The position numbers and the translations under genes are program-made. A stretch of DNA of 64,000 bases from Marivivens sp. LCG002 (GTDB lineage: Bacteria; Pseudomonadota; Alphaproteobacteria; Rhodobacterales; Rhodobacteraceae), in contig NZ_CP127165.1 of NCBI RefSeq assembly GCF_030264275.1, positions 2,843,501-2,907,500 on the forward strand. The letters are read 5' to 3'. The notes beneath the pieces are model-generated. The model was given only the letters and a program-made list of their open reading frames with translations. It was not told the origin of the DNA and ran no database searches. Of the stretch, positions 56,956-64,000 are shown one piece after another. The number at the start of each line of letters is the position of its first letter. The first letter of the stretch is position 1.

Positions 56956-58308
56956 ATGAGCGAGACTTATCCGACACTTGGAGAAGCCACCAAAGTCTGG
57001 GCGCGGATTGCGGCTCTTTCGTTTGGGGGACCAGCGGGCCAGATTGCGGTCATGCATCGGATTCTGGTCGAAGAGAAACGCTGGCTTGGAGACGAGCGGT
57101 TTCTACATGCATTGAATTTTTGCATGCTCCTACCCGGACCCGAGGCACAGCAGCTTGCGACTTATATTGGCTGGTTGATGCACGGAGTGCGTGGCGCTCT
57201 GATCGCAGGGCTCTTGTTTATCGCGCCGGGGATGTTGGCGATCATGGCTCTAAGTTGGGCCTATGTCGTCTTTGGAGATGTCGAGCTGATCCAAGGGGTG
57301 TTCTTCGGGTTAAAAGCTGCAGTGCTTGCGATCGTTAGTCAGGCAGTGATCCGGCTCGCAAAGCGCGCCTTGAAGAATGCTGTTATGCGTTCACTTGCGG
57401 TTGCTTCTTTCATAGCCATTTTCTTACTGAGCGTTCCATTTCCTGTGATCGTCCTATCCGCAGCTCTTACAGGGTGGTGTGGTGCACGCTTCGGCTTGTC
57501 TTCGTTTGTGTCAGGTGGCGGCGGAGCGGTAGCGGCTTCTCAAGTCGGTGAAACAAACACGCTCCTCGAAGAGGGTGGATATCAAAAGCATTCGGTCAAC
57601 GGATTGATCGCCGCGGGCATAGGCGCATTGGGACTTTGGTTGGTGCCGGTCGCGTTGCTCGTGTTTTTTGCGCCCCAATCTGTCTTTGCCGATATCGCGC
57701 TGTTCTTTTCCAAGCTCGCTGTTTTGACCTTTGGCGGTGCTTATGCCGCGCTTGGTTGGGTCGCACAGGATGCTGCCGGGATCTATGGATGGCTCGCTCC
57801 GGTCGAAATGCTTGATGGTCTCGGAATGGCTGAAACAACGCCCGGCCCCTTGATCATGGTGTTGCAATTCGTGGGCTTTCTCGCGGCATTCCGCGAGGCA
57901 GGTTGGGCCACCCCTCTCTGGGCGGGAACCGTCGGCGGTTTGCTTACCACCTTGGTAACCTTTGCACCCTGTTTTGCGTGGATCTTTCTCGGGGCGCCGA
58001 TCATGGAAACCTTGCGCAAAAATGTAGCAATTTCAGCAGCTCTTACAGCAGTGACTGCGGCTGTGGTCGGTGTCATCCTTAATCTTGCGATATGGTTTGC
58101 GCTGCACCTGATTTGGGAAGACGTCACCGCTTGGGGTTTCGGCCCAATTACCGTTGAGCTTCCACTGCTTCAAAGTTTCAACGCCCCCGCGGCTCTTTTG
58201 TCTGCGGCTGCTTTGATTGCAGTGTTCCGCTTTAATCTCGGCTTGACCGTGGTGCTCGGAGGCGCTGCGCTGGGCGGAATACTTTTCGTCTTCGCGGGTA
58301 TGGTCTAA
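56956..58308 (+). CDS. chrA: chromate transporter ChrA family protein
   Basis: 450 residues from ATG 56956. Long ChrA form with two homologous halves, each with the Phe-Gly-Gly motif: ALSFGGPAGQIAVMHRILVE and LTFGGAYAALGWVAQDAAG. About 10-12 membrane spans. The N-terminal half holds LPGPEAQQLATYIGWLMHG. Function as a chromate efflux pump is family knowledge; many homologues outside resistance loci have unknown substrates. The gene follows tRNA-Thr but shows no sign of recent insertion. Confidence 0.9.
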   Translation: MSETYPTLGEATKVWARIAALSFGGPAGQIAVMHRILVEEKRWLGDERFLHALNFCMLLPGPEAQQLATYIGWLMHGVRGALIAGLLFIAPGMLAIMALSWAYVVFGDVELIQGVFFGLKAAVLAIVSQAVIRLAKRALKNAVMRSLAVASFIAIFLLSVPFPVIVLSAALTGWCGARFGLSSFVSGGGGAVAASQVGETNTLLEEGGYQKHSVNGLIAAGIGALGLWLVPVALLVFFAPQSVFADIALFFSKLAVLTFGGAYAALGWVAQDAAGIYGWLAPVEMLDGLGMAETTPGPLIMVLQFVGFLAAFREAGWATPLWAGTVGGLLTTLVTFAPCFAWIFLGAPIMETLRKNVAISAALTAVTAAVVGVILNLAIWFALHLIWEDVTAWGFGPITVELPLLQSFNAPAALLSAAALIAVFRFNLGLTVVLGGAALGGILFVFAGMV

Positions 58309-58339
58309 TCAGACGATCCGAGAGTTCTGTTCGACCGCG

Positions 58340-58822
58340 CTACTCTTGTTCGTGCTGGGTCTCGAATTCTTCCCAAAGCCGAGTGAGCCCGTCTTCAAAG
58401 GCTTCCGCTCCTTGACCCAATGCGGCATCAATTCTGCGCTGAAACGCGTTCGCGAGCGGCAGCAGTTCCGCCATCATGGCCCACCCTTGTTCCGTAAGGG
58501 AAAAGTGTAGCAAGCGACCGTCAGTCTCGTTCTTGGTGCGAGCGATCAGCCCTCTGGCGACAAGTCGAGACGCAGCGCGGCTGACCTTGGATTTCTCCAT
58601 GGCAACCTTTTGTTCTATGTCACGGACCGAGGCGCCATCGTCTGCGCTTAGATGCACAAGCACGCGCCAATCAGGTATCGAAATACCGAAACGGTCACGG
58701 TACTCGCGCGCCAAAGCCTCGCTCAAAAGCTGTGCCACAACGGCCGAGCGATAAGGCGTGAACCGACCAAGCTCGAAGCCATCCGTGATCTCTTTGCGGA
58801 GTTGGTTCTTAGGCGTCGTCAT
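58340..58822 (-). CDS. MarR-family transcriptional regulator
   Basis: 160 residues from ATG 58822. The winged helix is clear: FGISIPDWRVLVHLSADDGA, DIEQKVAMEKSKVSRAASRL (recognition helix), then GLIARTKNETDGRLLHFSLT (wing). Divergent from the homogentisate operon; the 163-base gap holds several copies of a GTTGCA/TGCAAC inverted repeat, so it probably represses both the operon and itself, with an aromatic acid as the likely ligand. The ligand is inference. Confidence 0.88.
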   Translation of the reverse strand: MTTPKNQLRKEITDGFELGRFTPYRSAVVAQLLSEALAREYRDRFGISIPDWRVLVHLSADDGASVRDIEQKVAMEKSKVSRAASRLVARGLIARTKNETDGRLLHFSLTEQGWAMMAELLPLANAFQRRIDAALGQGAEAFEDGLTRLWEEFETQHEQE

Positions 58823-58866
58823 TTCCCTAGCCCTAGCGTTTACTCTCTCTTTCTTCAGGGAAAACC

Positions 58867-58880
58867 ATCGCAAATGCAAC
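58867..58880. promoter_or_regulatory. operator copy 1 (imperfect)
   Basis: ATCGCAAATGCAAC: the right half TGCAAC is exact, the left half matches four of six bases of GTTGCA. It lies 45 bases upstream of the MarR start, so it may serve autoregulation. Confidence 0.55.
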
Positions 58881-58897
58881 AATCAGAGCATGGAAGA

Positions 58898-58927
58898 TTG
58901 ACTTCGTTGCATTTGCAACTTTATATT
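58898..58927 (+). promoter_or_regulatory. sigma70-type promoter of the homogentisate operon
   Basis: TTGACT (58898-58903) and TATATT (58922-58927) each match the consensus at five of six bases with an 18-base spacer. The spacer is filled by operator copy 2. Confidence 0.7.
58906..58919. promoter_or_regulatory. operator copy 2 (perfect arms), inside the promoter spacer
   Basis: GTTGCATTTGCAAC: GTTGCA and TGCAAC are exact inverse complements around a TT centre. A bound dimer would sit exactly between -35 and -10. Confidence 0.75.
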
Positions 58928-58941
58928 GGTGCAAATGCAAC
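58928..58941. promoter_or_regulatory. operator copy 3, at the predicted transcription start
   Basis: GGTGCAAATGCAAC: the right half is exact and the left half differs at one base. Its centre is 22 bases, about two helical turns, from copy 2. A fourth, weak copy may start at 58959 (GTTGCA only). Confidence 0.65.
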
Positions 58942-58985
58942 GATAGGGAATCCTGTTTGTTGCATCATCAAGGGGAGCAAGGAAG

Positions 58986-59936
58986 ATGGCGAAAGCATTC
59001 GCGTCGCAAGGCGACATGACCGAAAAGCAAATCAGCTTTACCGAGGTCGGAGAGGGGCTCTACGCCTTTACCGCCGAAGGTGATCCGAACTCGGGCGTTA
59101 TCATCGGCGATGAGAGTGTGATGATCGTCGAAGCGCAGGCCACGCCAAGGCTGGCAAACAAGGTCATAGAATGCGTCCGTTCCGTGACGGACAAACCGAT
59201 TTCTCACGTCGTTCTCACCCACTATCACGCAGTGCGCGTTCTTGGTGCCTCGGCCTTTGGTGCGCAGCAGATCATCATGGGCGAAAAGGCACGCGGAATG
59301 GTTGTTGAACGTGGTCAGGAAGACTGGGACTCTGAATTCCAGCGTTTCCCGCGTCTCTTCGAAAGTCATGAATCAATCCCTGGTCTGACCTGGCCGACGA
59401 CCACATTTAATGACCGGATGACTGTGCATCTCGGCAATCGGCGCATTGATCTCATGCACCTCGGCCGCGCCCATACCGCAGGTGATATCGTTATCCACGT
59501 CCCGGATCAGAATGTGATGTTTACCGGAGACATCGTTGAATATCATTCGGCTTGTTATTGCGGTGACGGACATTTCAAAGACTGGGGAAACACGCTCGAC
59601 GCGATCAAAGCGTTTGACGTCGACGCCATCGCACCAGGTCGTGGTGACGCGCTTGTCGGCAAGGAAATGGTCGGCAAAGCCATCGAAAACACCCGCGATT
59701 TTGTAGCTTCCACCTATCGCCCCGCAGCGGCGGTTGCCGCACGCGGCGGTTCGCTCAAGGAAGCATGGGATGCCGTGCGCGCCGAATGTGATCCCAAGTT
59801 TAAAGATTATGCGATCTACGAGCATTGCCTGCCCTTTAACGTGGCACGTGCCTATGACGAAGCGCGCGGGATCGATACTCCGCGGATCTGGACCGCCCAG
59901 CGCGACATGGAAATGTGGGAACAGCTTCAGGGCTAA
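58986..59936 (+). CDS. MBL-fold metallohydrolase-like protein with altered metal site
   Basis: 316 residues. The metallo-beta-lactamase fold is clear, but the hallmark HxHxDH reads HYHAVR (His79, His81, Val83, Arg84). His163 (RAHTAGD) and Asp182 (TGDIVEYH) remain, and the last metal His is replaced by Arg219 in APGRGD. The first-site ligands are kept, the second-site ones are mostly lost. It may bind one metal or have a non-hydrolytic role. First gene of the operon with the flavin hydroxylase, hmgA and fahA, so it likely acts on an aromatic acid intermediate or thioester; no exact function is recognised. Confidence 0.85.
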   Translation: MAKAFASQGDMTEKQISFTEVGEGLYAFTAEGDPNSGVIIGDESVMIVEAQATPRLANKVIECVRSVTDKPISHVVLTHYHAVRVLGASAFGAQQIIMGEKARGMVVERGQEDWDSEFQRFPRLFESHESIPGLTWPTTTFNDRMTVHLGNRRIDLMHLGRAHTAGDIVIHVPDQNVMFTGDIVEYHSACYCGDGHFKDWGNTLDAIKAFDVDAIAPGRGDALVGKEMVGKAIENTRDFVASTYRPAAAVAARGGSLKEAWDAVRAECDPKFKDYAIYEHCLPFNVARAYDEARGIDTPRIWTAQRDMEMWEQLQG

Positions 59937-59959
59937 TCGGGCGTGGTGGAGGATCAGAG

Positions 59960-61585
59960 ATGTTAGACGACCGCTACAAGCTCGCATTCAGACTTTATCC
60001 CTATGAACGTAATTCAGATCAGGATAGCCCCACTCCCGTGCGTCATCCGGTTGTAGTCATGGGGGGTGGTCCCGTGGGCATCGCGACCGCCTTGGACCTC
60101 GGTCTCCAAGGTATTCCCGTTGTCGTCCTTGATGACCATGAGGGGATCGGCAAGGGAAGCCGCGCCATCTGCTTTGCAAAGCGCACCCTTGAAATTGCCG
60201 ACCGCTATGGCTGTAGCGCGCCAATGCTCGACAAGGGCGTTGTTTGGAACTTAGGCAAAGTGTTCCACGATGACCGCAAGGTTTTCGAGTTCAACCTGCT
60301 CCCTGAAGAGGGACACAAGTTTCCCGCTTTCATCAATCTTCAACAGCCCTATTTCGAGAAATTCATTGTCGAACGGGTCCGCGAGGCGCAAGCCAAAGGC
60401 GCTCCGATCGAACTGCGTGGCAAGAACCGCGTTGATGCGGTCGAGGTAAAGGAAGACCACGTCCTCCTCAGCATCATGACGCCCGAAGGCCCCTATCGGA
60501 TCGAGGCTGATTGGTTGATCGGTGCGGATGGTGCCTCTTCTCCACTTCGATCCATGATGGAGCTCGATTTCGAGGGCCGCGTCTTTCAGGACAGCTTCCT
60601 GATCGCCGATATCAAGATGAATGGCGCGAGCTTCCCGACCGAGCGTTGGTTCTGGTTCGAGCCATGGTTCAAATCAGGTGCCTCGACCCTTCTTCATAAA
60701 CAGCCAGACGATATTTGGCGGATCGACTTTCAGATCGGATGGGACGTGGATCGTAAAGAAGAACTCAAGGAAGAAAACATCTGCAAGCGGATCGATGCCA
60801 TGCTCGGCGACGGTATCGATTACGAGATAGTCTGGTCATCGATCTACACCTTCCAGTGCCGCCGTATGAAAAAGTTCCGCCATGGCCGTGTCCTCTTTGC
60901 GGGTGACGCAGCGCATCAGGTTTCGCCCTTTGGCGCGCGTGGAGCGAACTCGGGTCTTCAGGACGTGGACAACCTCGGTTGGAAACTTGGCTTGGTGATC
61001 AATGGCAAGGCTCCTGACCGGCTCCTTGATACCTATCACGAAGAGCGGGCTTATGGAGCGGATGAGAATATTCGTAACTCCACCCGCTCGACTGATTTCA
61101 TCACGCCCAAATCCAAAACGAGCCACATCTTCCGCAACGCTGTTCTCGACTTGGCCGAGCATTACTCTTTTGCGCGTCCTCTCGTGAACTCGGGGCGCTT
61201 GTCGCTTCCTTGTGTCTACGATGGGCTTTCTCTCAACGGCCCGGACGCCCTTCAAGGCGGGCCCGACCGCACAAGGGTAGGGAGCCCATGTCCCGACGCA
61301 CCGCTTGGAACGGGTTATCTGCTGGAGAAGCTCGGGAACGAATTCGCCCTCTTGACGATTGATGCCGAAGCTCCGGAAATAGGTGCGATCGACAGCATCC
61401 CCGTTCGGCGCGTTGCAGTCACTGCCGCCGACGATCCAAGCTGTGAGCTGGCAAAGCGGTATCTCGGTTCCGCGGCAGCAGGCGTTTACCTTATCCGGCC
61501 TGACCAACATGTTGCCGCACGCTGGGCAAGTTTCGACATGGCTGCAACTGTTTCAGCGCTTCGCACAGCAATTGGAAAGGCCTAG
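59960..61585 (+). CDS. FAD-dependent aromatic hydroxylase, probable 3-hydroxyphenylacetate 6-hydroxylase (MhaA-like)
   Basis: 541 residues from ATG 59960, after GGAGG. Class A flavoprotein monooxygenase: FAD site VVVMGGGPVGIATALDLGLQ, the DG motif WLIGADGASSPLR, and the GD motif VLFAGDAAHQVSPFGARGAN. It resembles MhpA-type enzymes. Because a 66-residue protein follows at once and hmgA and fahA are next, the best inference is the two-component 3-hydroxyphenylacetate 6-hydroxylase (MhaA with small partner MhaB) which forms homogentisate. A different phenolic substrate cannot be excluded. Confidence 0.85.
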   Translation: MLDDRYKLAFRLYPYERNSDQDSPTPVRHPVVVMGGGPVGIATALDLGLQGIPVVVLDDHEGIGKGSRAICFAKRTLEIADRYGCSAPMLDKGVVWNLGKVFHDDRKVFEFNLLPEEGHKFPAFINLQQPYFEKFIVERVREAQAKGAPIELRGKNRVDAVEVKEDHVLLSIMTPEGPYRIEADWLIGADGASSPLRSMMELDFEGRVFQDSFLIADIKMNGASFPTERWFWFEPWFKSGASTLLHKQPDDIWRIDFQIGWDVDRKEELKEENICKRIDAMLGDGIDYEIVWSSIYTFQCRRMKKFRHGRVLFAGDAAHQVSPFGARGANSGLQDVDNLGWKLGLVINGKAPDRLLDTYHEERAYGADENIRNSTRSTDFITPKSKTSHIFRNAVLDLAEHYSFARPLVNSGRLSLPCVYDGLSLNGPDALQGGPDRTRVGSPCPDAPLGTGYLLEKLGNEFALLTIDAEAPEIGAIDSIPVRRVAVTAADDPSCELAKRYLGSAAAGVYLIRPDQHVAARWASFDMAATVSALRTAIGKA

Positions 61586-61588
61586 AGC

Positions 61589-61789
61589 ATGACCTCGCTC
61601 AATACTGATCCCAATATCCCTGACCCGGATGGATTTTATAACGAATTGATCGAAGCACATGAAGGTTTGTCCGACGAAGAAAGTGCCGCGCTCAATGCCC
61701 GCTTGATCCTTGTTCTGGCAAATCAAGTCGGAAATCGTGACGTGCTTCGCCAAGCTATCGCAGCGGCTAAATCGCCCAGCGCCACCTGA
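61589..61789 (+). CDS. DUF2783 small protein, probable MhaB-like partner of the hydroxylase
   Basis: 66 residues. It starts 3 bases after the hydroxylase stop. The sequence ([40 protein letters not shown]) fits DUF2783; it is acidic early and helical. No catalytic residue is apparent. The pairing with a flavin hydroxylase suggests a coupling protein such as MhaB of Pseudomonas putida. This is inference from gene order and size. Confidence 0.75.
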   Translation: MTSLNTDPNIPDPDGFYNELIEAHEGLSDEESAALNARLILVLANQVGNRDVLRQAIAAAKSPSAT

Positions 61790-61802
61790 AAGGACCATCG
61801 AC

Positions 61803-63155
61803 ATGATCGTTCATGACCTTCCAAAAGGAATGATCCGAGCCACCGATACGACCGGAACGTATCCCGGTTACATGCCGGGTTTTGGGAACGACTTCGAAAC
61901 CGAGGCGCTGCCGGGTGCATTGCCTCAGGGGATGAACTCACCGCAAAAGTGCAACTATGGGCTCTATGGCGAGCAACTTTCGGGCACGGCGTTCACGGCG
62001 AACCCGCCCGAGCGCACGTGGACCTATCGTATTCGTCCTTCGGTCAAGCACTCGGCCCGCTATACCAAGATCGATGTGCCCTATTGGAAGTCCGCGCCGA
62101 ACGTTGACCCTGATGTCACTTCGCTTGGTCAATATCGTTGGGACCCGATCGAAGCAGAGGGCGATCTCGACTGGATCACAGGAATGCGGACCATGACGAC
62201 CGCAGGCGATGTGAATACCCAAGTCGGTATGGCAAGCCATGTCTACCTTGTGACCAAATCCATGGTGGACGCATATTTTTTCTCGGCTGACTCTGAACTT
62301 CTTGTCGTCCCCCAACAAGGCCGTTTGCGGTTCTGCACCGAGCTTGGGATCATCGACCTCGAGCCACAGGAAATCGCGATCCTGCCGCGCGGTCTCGTCT
62401 ATCGTGTCGAAGTGCTCGAAGGACCCTGCCGCGGATTTGTTTGCGAAAACTATGGCCAAAAGTTCGAGCTGCCCGCCCGTGGGCCCATCGGGGCAAACGC
62501 GCTTGCCAACCCGCGCGATTTCAAAGCACCTGTTGCCGCTTTTGAAGACCGCGAGGTCCCCTCGACCCTGACCATCAAATGGTGCGGCCAGTTCCACCAG
62601 ACCAAGATCGGGCAATCCCCACTCGATGTTGTGGCGTGGCATGGGAACTATGCGCCGTATAAATACGATCTCAAAACCTATTGCCCTGTCGGCGCGATCC
62701 TCTTTGACCACCCTGATCCGTCGATCTTTACGGTGCTGACTGCGCCTTCGGGCGTGCCGGGAACCGCGAACATCGACTTTGTTCTCTTCCGTGAGCGTTG
62801 GATGGTTGCCGAAAATACCTTCCGTCCGCCTTGGTATCACAAGAACATCATGTCCGAGCTGATGGGCAATATCTATGGCCAGTATGATGCCAAGCCCCAA
62901 GGATTCATTCCGGGCGGTATGAGCCTGCACAATATGATGATCCCGCATGGCCCCGATAAGAACGCCTTTGAACATGCGTCGAATTCGAACCTCAGTCCCG
63001 TCAAGCTCGAGAACACCATGTCCTTTATGTTCGAGACCCGCTTTCCGCAGCATTTGACCGAATTTGCGGGCAAGGAGGCGCCGCTTCAGGACGACTATAT
63101 CGATTGCTGGGAAGACCTTGAGAAAAAGTTCGATGGCACTCCAGGAACAAAGTAA
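61803..63155 (+). CDS. hmgA: homogentisate 1,2-dioxygenase
   Basis: 450 residues from ATG 61803, after AAAGGA. It opens the ring of homogentisate to maleylacetoacetate, a step of tyrosine and phenylacetate-type breakdown. The family start [20 protein letters not shown] is clear; iron ligands lie in [15 protein letters not shown] (His and Glu) and [12 protein letters not shown] (His). 13 bases after the DUF2783 gene and 30 before fahA. Confidence 0.97.
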   Translation: MIVHDLPKGMIRATDTTGTYPGYMPGFGNDFETEALPGALPQGMNSPQKCNYGLYGEQLSGTAFTANPPERTWTYRIRPSVKHSARYTKIDVPYWKSAPNVDPDVTSLGQYRWDPIEAEGDLDWITGMRTMTTAGDVNTQVGMASHVYLVTKSMVDAYFFSADSELLVVPQQGRLRFCTELGIIDLEPQEIAILPRGLVYRVEVLEGPCRGFVCENYGQKFELPARGPIGANALANPRDFKAPVAAFEDREVPSTLTIKWCGQFHQTKIGQSPLDVVAWHGNYAPYKYDLKTYCPVGAILFDHPDPSIFTVLTAPSGVPGTANIDFVLFRERWMVAENTFRPPWYHKNIMSELMGNIYGQYDAKPQGFIPGGMSLHNMMIPHGPDKNAFEHASNSNLSPVKLENTMSFMFETRFPQHLTEFAGKEAPLQDDYIDCWEDLEKKFDGTPGTK

Positions 63156-63185
63156 CACCCAAGGCCAAGTGAAAAAGGATAATCC

Positions 63186-64000
63186 ATGACAAAGCTGCTC
63201 CGCTCTTGGGTCGAGTCCGCGAACTCGGCGCAATGCCCGTTTCCGCTCAACAACCTTCCTTATGGCGTCTTCACCGTAAACGGACAGTCACCGCAATGCG
63301 GTGTCGCGATCGGCGATCAAGCTTTGAACCTTGCAGCGATGGAATTGGACGCGGCTTTGTCCTTTGACCAGACACTCGTTACAGGAAGCTGGAATGCCTT
63401 CATGGCTCTGGGTCCGAGTGCCTGGGCCAAACTGAGGCGCCTTTTGACCGAGATGCTGGCAGAGGGCGGTCGGACCGACCTTTCCCGATATCTGGTCCCG
63501 CTTTCAGATATCAAAATGCTTATGCCTTTTGCGGTGACCGAATATACCGACTTTTACGCGGGTCGAAATCACGCATTCAATGTCGGGACCATGTTCCGCG
63601 GGCCCGAAAACGCTCTTCCGCCGAACTGGCTTCATATTCCCATCGGCTATAACGGCCGTGCGTCTTCGGTCGTGGTTTCGGGCACGCCTGTTGTGCGTCC
63701 ACACGGCCAGCTCAAAGGTCCGAATGACGAACTCCCTCGGTTCGGTCCCTCGGCCCGTTTCGATATCGAGCTTGAAATGGGTGCCATTGTCGGAACCGCC
63801 TCGAACGGACCGATCTCTGTGACGGAAGCTTTCGAGAATATCTTTGGCTACGTTCTTTTGAATGACTGGTCCGCGCGCGATATCCAAGCATGGGAATATC
63901 AACCTCTGGGGCCGTTCCAAGCCAAGGCGACCGCGACCACAATCAGCCCTTGGATCGTGACAGCCGCCGCTTTGGAGCCGTTCCGCGTATCGACGCCCGA
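63186..64000 (+). CDS. fahA: fumarylacetoacetase, N-terminal part (runs off right edge)
   Basis: 271 codons are present; the C-terminus is beyond the window. It splits fumarylacetoacetate to fumarate and acetoacetate. The start ATG 63186 has AAAGGA upstream. The N-terminal SH3-like domain (FPLNNLPYGVF) is followed by the catalytic domain with TEYTDFYAGRNHAFNVGTMF, PIGYNGRASSVVVSGTP and FDIELEMGAIVG (metal ligands Asp/Glu). Forms the last visible step of the operon; maleylacetoacetate isomerase may follow outside. Confidence 0.95.
   Translation, partial: MTKLLRSWVESANSAQCPFPLNNLPYGVFTVNGQSPQCGVAIGDQALNLAAMELDAALSFDQTLVTGSWNAFMALGPSAWAKLRRLLTEMLAEGGRTDLSRYLVPLSDIKMLMPFAVTEYTDFYAGRNHAFNVGTMFRGPENALPPNWLHIPIGYNGRASSVVVSGTPVVRPHGQLKGPNDELPRFGPSARFDIELEMGAIVGTASNGPISVTEAFENIFGYVLLNDWSARDIQAWEYQPLGPFQAKATATTISPWIVTAAALEPFRVSTP

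Noticed and set aside
56776-58308. tRNA-Thr with chrA behind it as a genomic island insertion point
   Set aside because: There is no integrase, no direct repeat of the tRNA 3' end was seen downstream, and base composition does not change.

Overview
The window looks like chromosomal DNA of a Rhodobacterales (Roseobacter-group) alphaproteobacterium with moderate GC content. The evidence is the parAB-rsmG-mnmG-mnmE-rho-hemJ / maf-aroE-coaE-dnaQ-secB arrangement, the RegB-SenC-RegA redox system, the hemD-mitofilin-HemY cluster, and protein sequences that resemble this order throughout. Nearly all of the sequence is coding. Genes are packed with 4- to 14-base overlaps. I see no transposon, prophage, integrase or CRISPR array. 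Only one gene-free stretch exceeds 300 bases (25544-25928), and it has the marks of the replication origin.

Layout. 0-5.5 kb: two L,D-transpeptidases, a CAP lipoprotein, an RNA methyltransferase, and an overlapping hslO-Nudix-cca operon. 5.5-14 kb: a Nudix hydrolase, a membrane protein, argG, a PfkB sugar kinase, malic enzyme and mutS. 14-18.2 kb: hrcA-grpE on the minus strand, rph-rdgB-hemW on the plus strand. 18.2-25.5 kb: parB, parA, rsmG, mnmG, mnmE, rho and hemJ, all minus, with perfect 16-bp parS palindromes embedded in the start regions of rsmG and mnmG. 25.5-25.9 kb: candidate oriC. 25.9-28.7 kb: maf-aroE-coaE-dnaQ, all plus, so transcription leads away from the origin on both sides. 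28.7-34.4 kb: secB, fxsA, a Tim44-like protein, mltA, a Smr-domain protein, hslUV and trxA. 34.4-42.9 kb: a tightly coupled minus operon tsaE-amgK-murU-addB-addA. 42.9-47.2 kb: a PAS protein without a kinase domain, then regB divergent from senC and regA. 47.2-51.1 kb: HD hydrolase, ahcY and small proteins. 51.1-56.9 kb: tsaD-gpsA-YCII-EVE against hemD-mitofilin-hemY, then tRNA-Thr(CGU). 57-64 kb: a chromate-transporter homologue and a MarR-controlled aromatic-catabolism operon (MBL-fold protein, FAD monooxygenase, DUF2783 protein, hmgA, fahA) that runs off the right edge.

Most genes are housekeeping. The parts most worth a second look are: the origin and segregation signals; the promoter of the homogentisate operon, where an inverted-repeat operator fills the -35/-10 spacer; the MBL-fold protein of that operon, which has lost part of its metal-binding motif; the adjacent flavin hydroxylase with a 66-residue partner; and the kinase-less PAS protein beside RegB. 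Functions come from reading motifs and family memory. No database search was possible.
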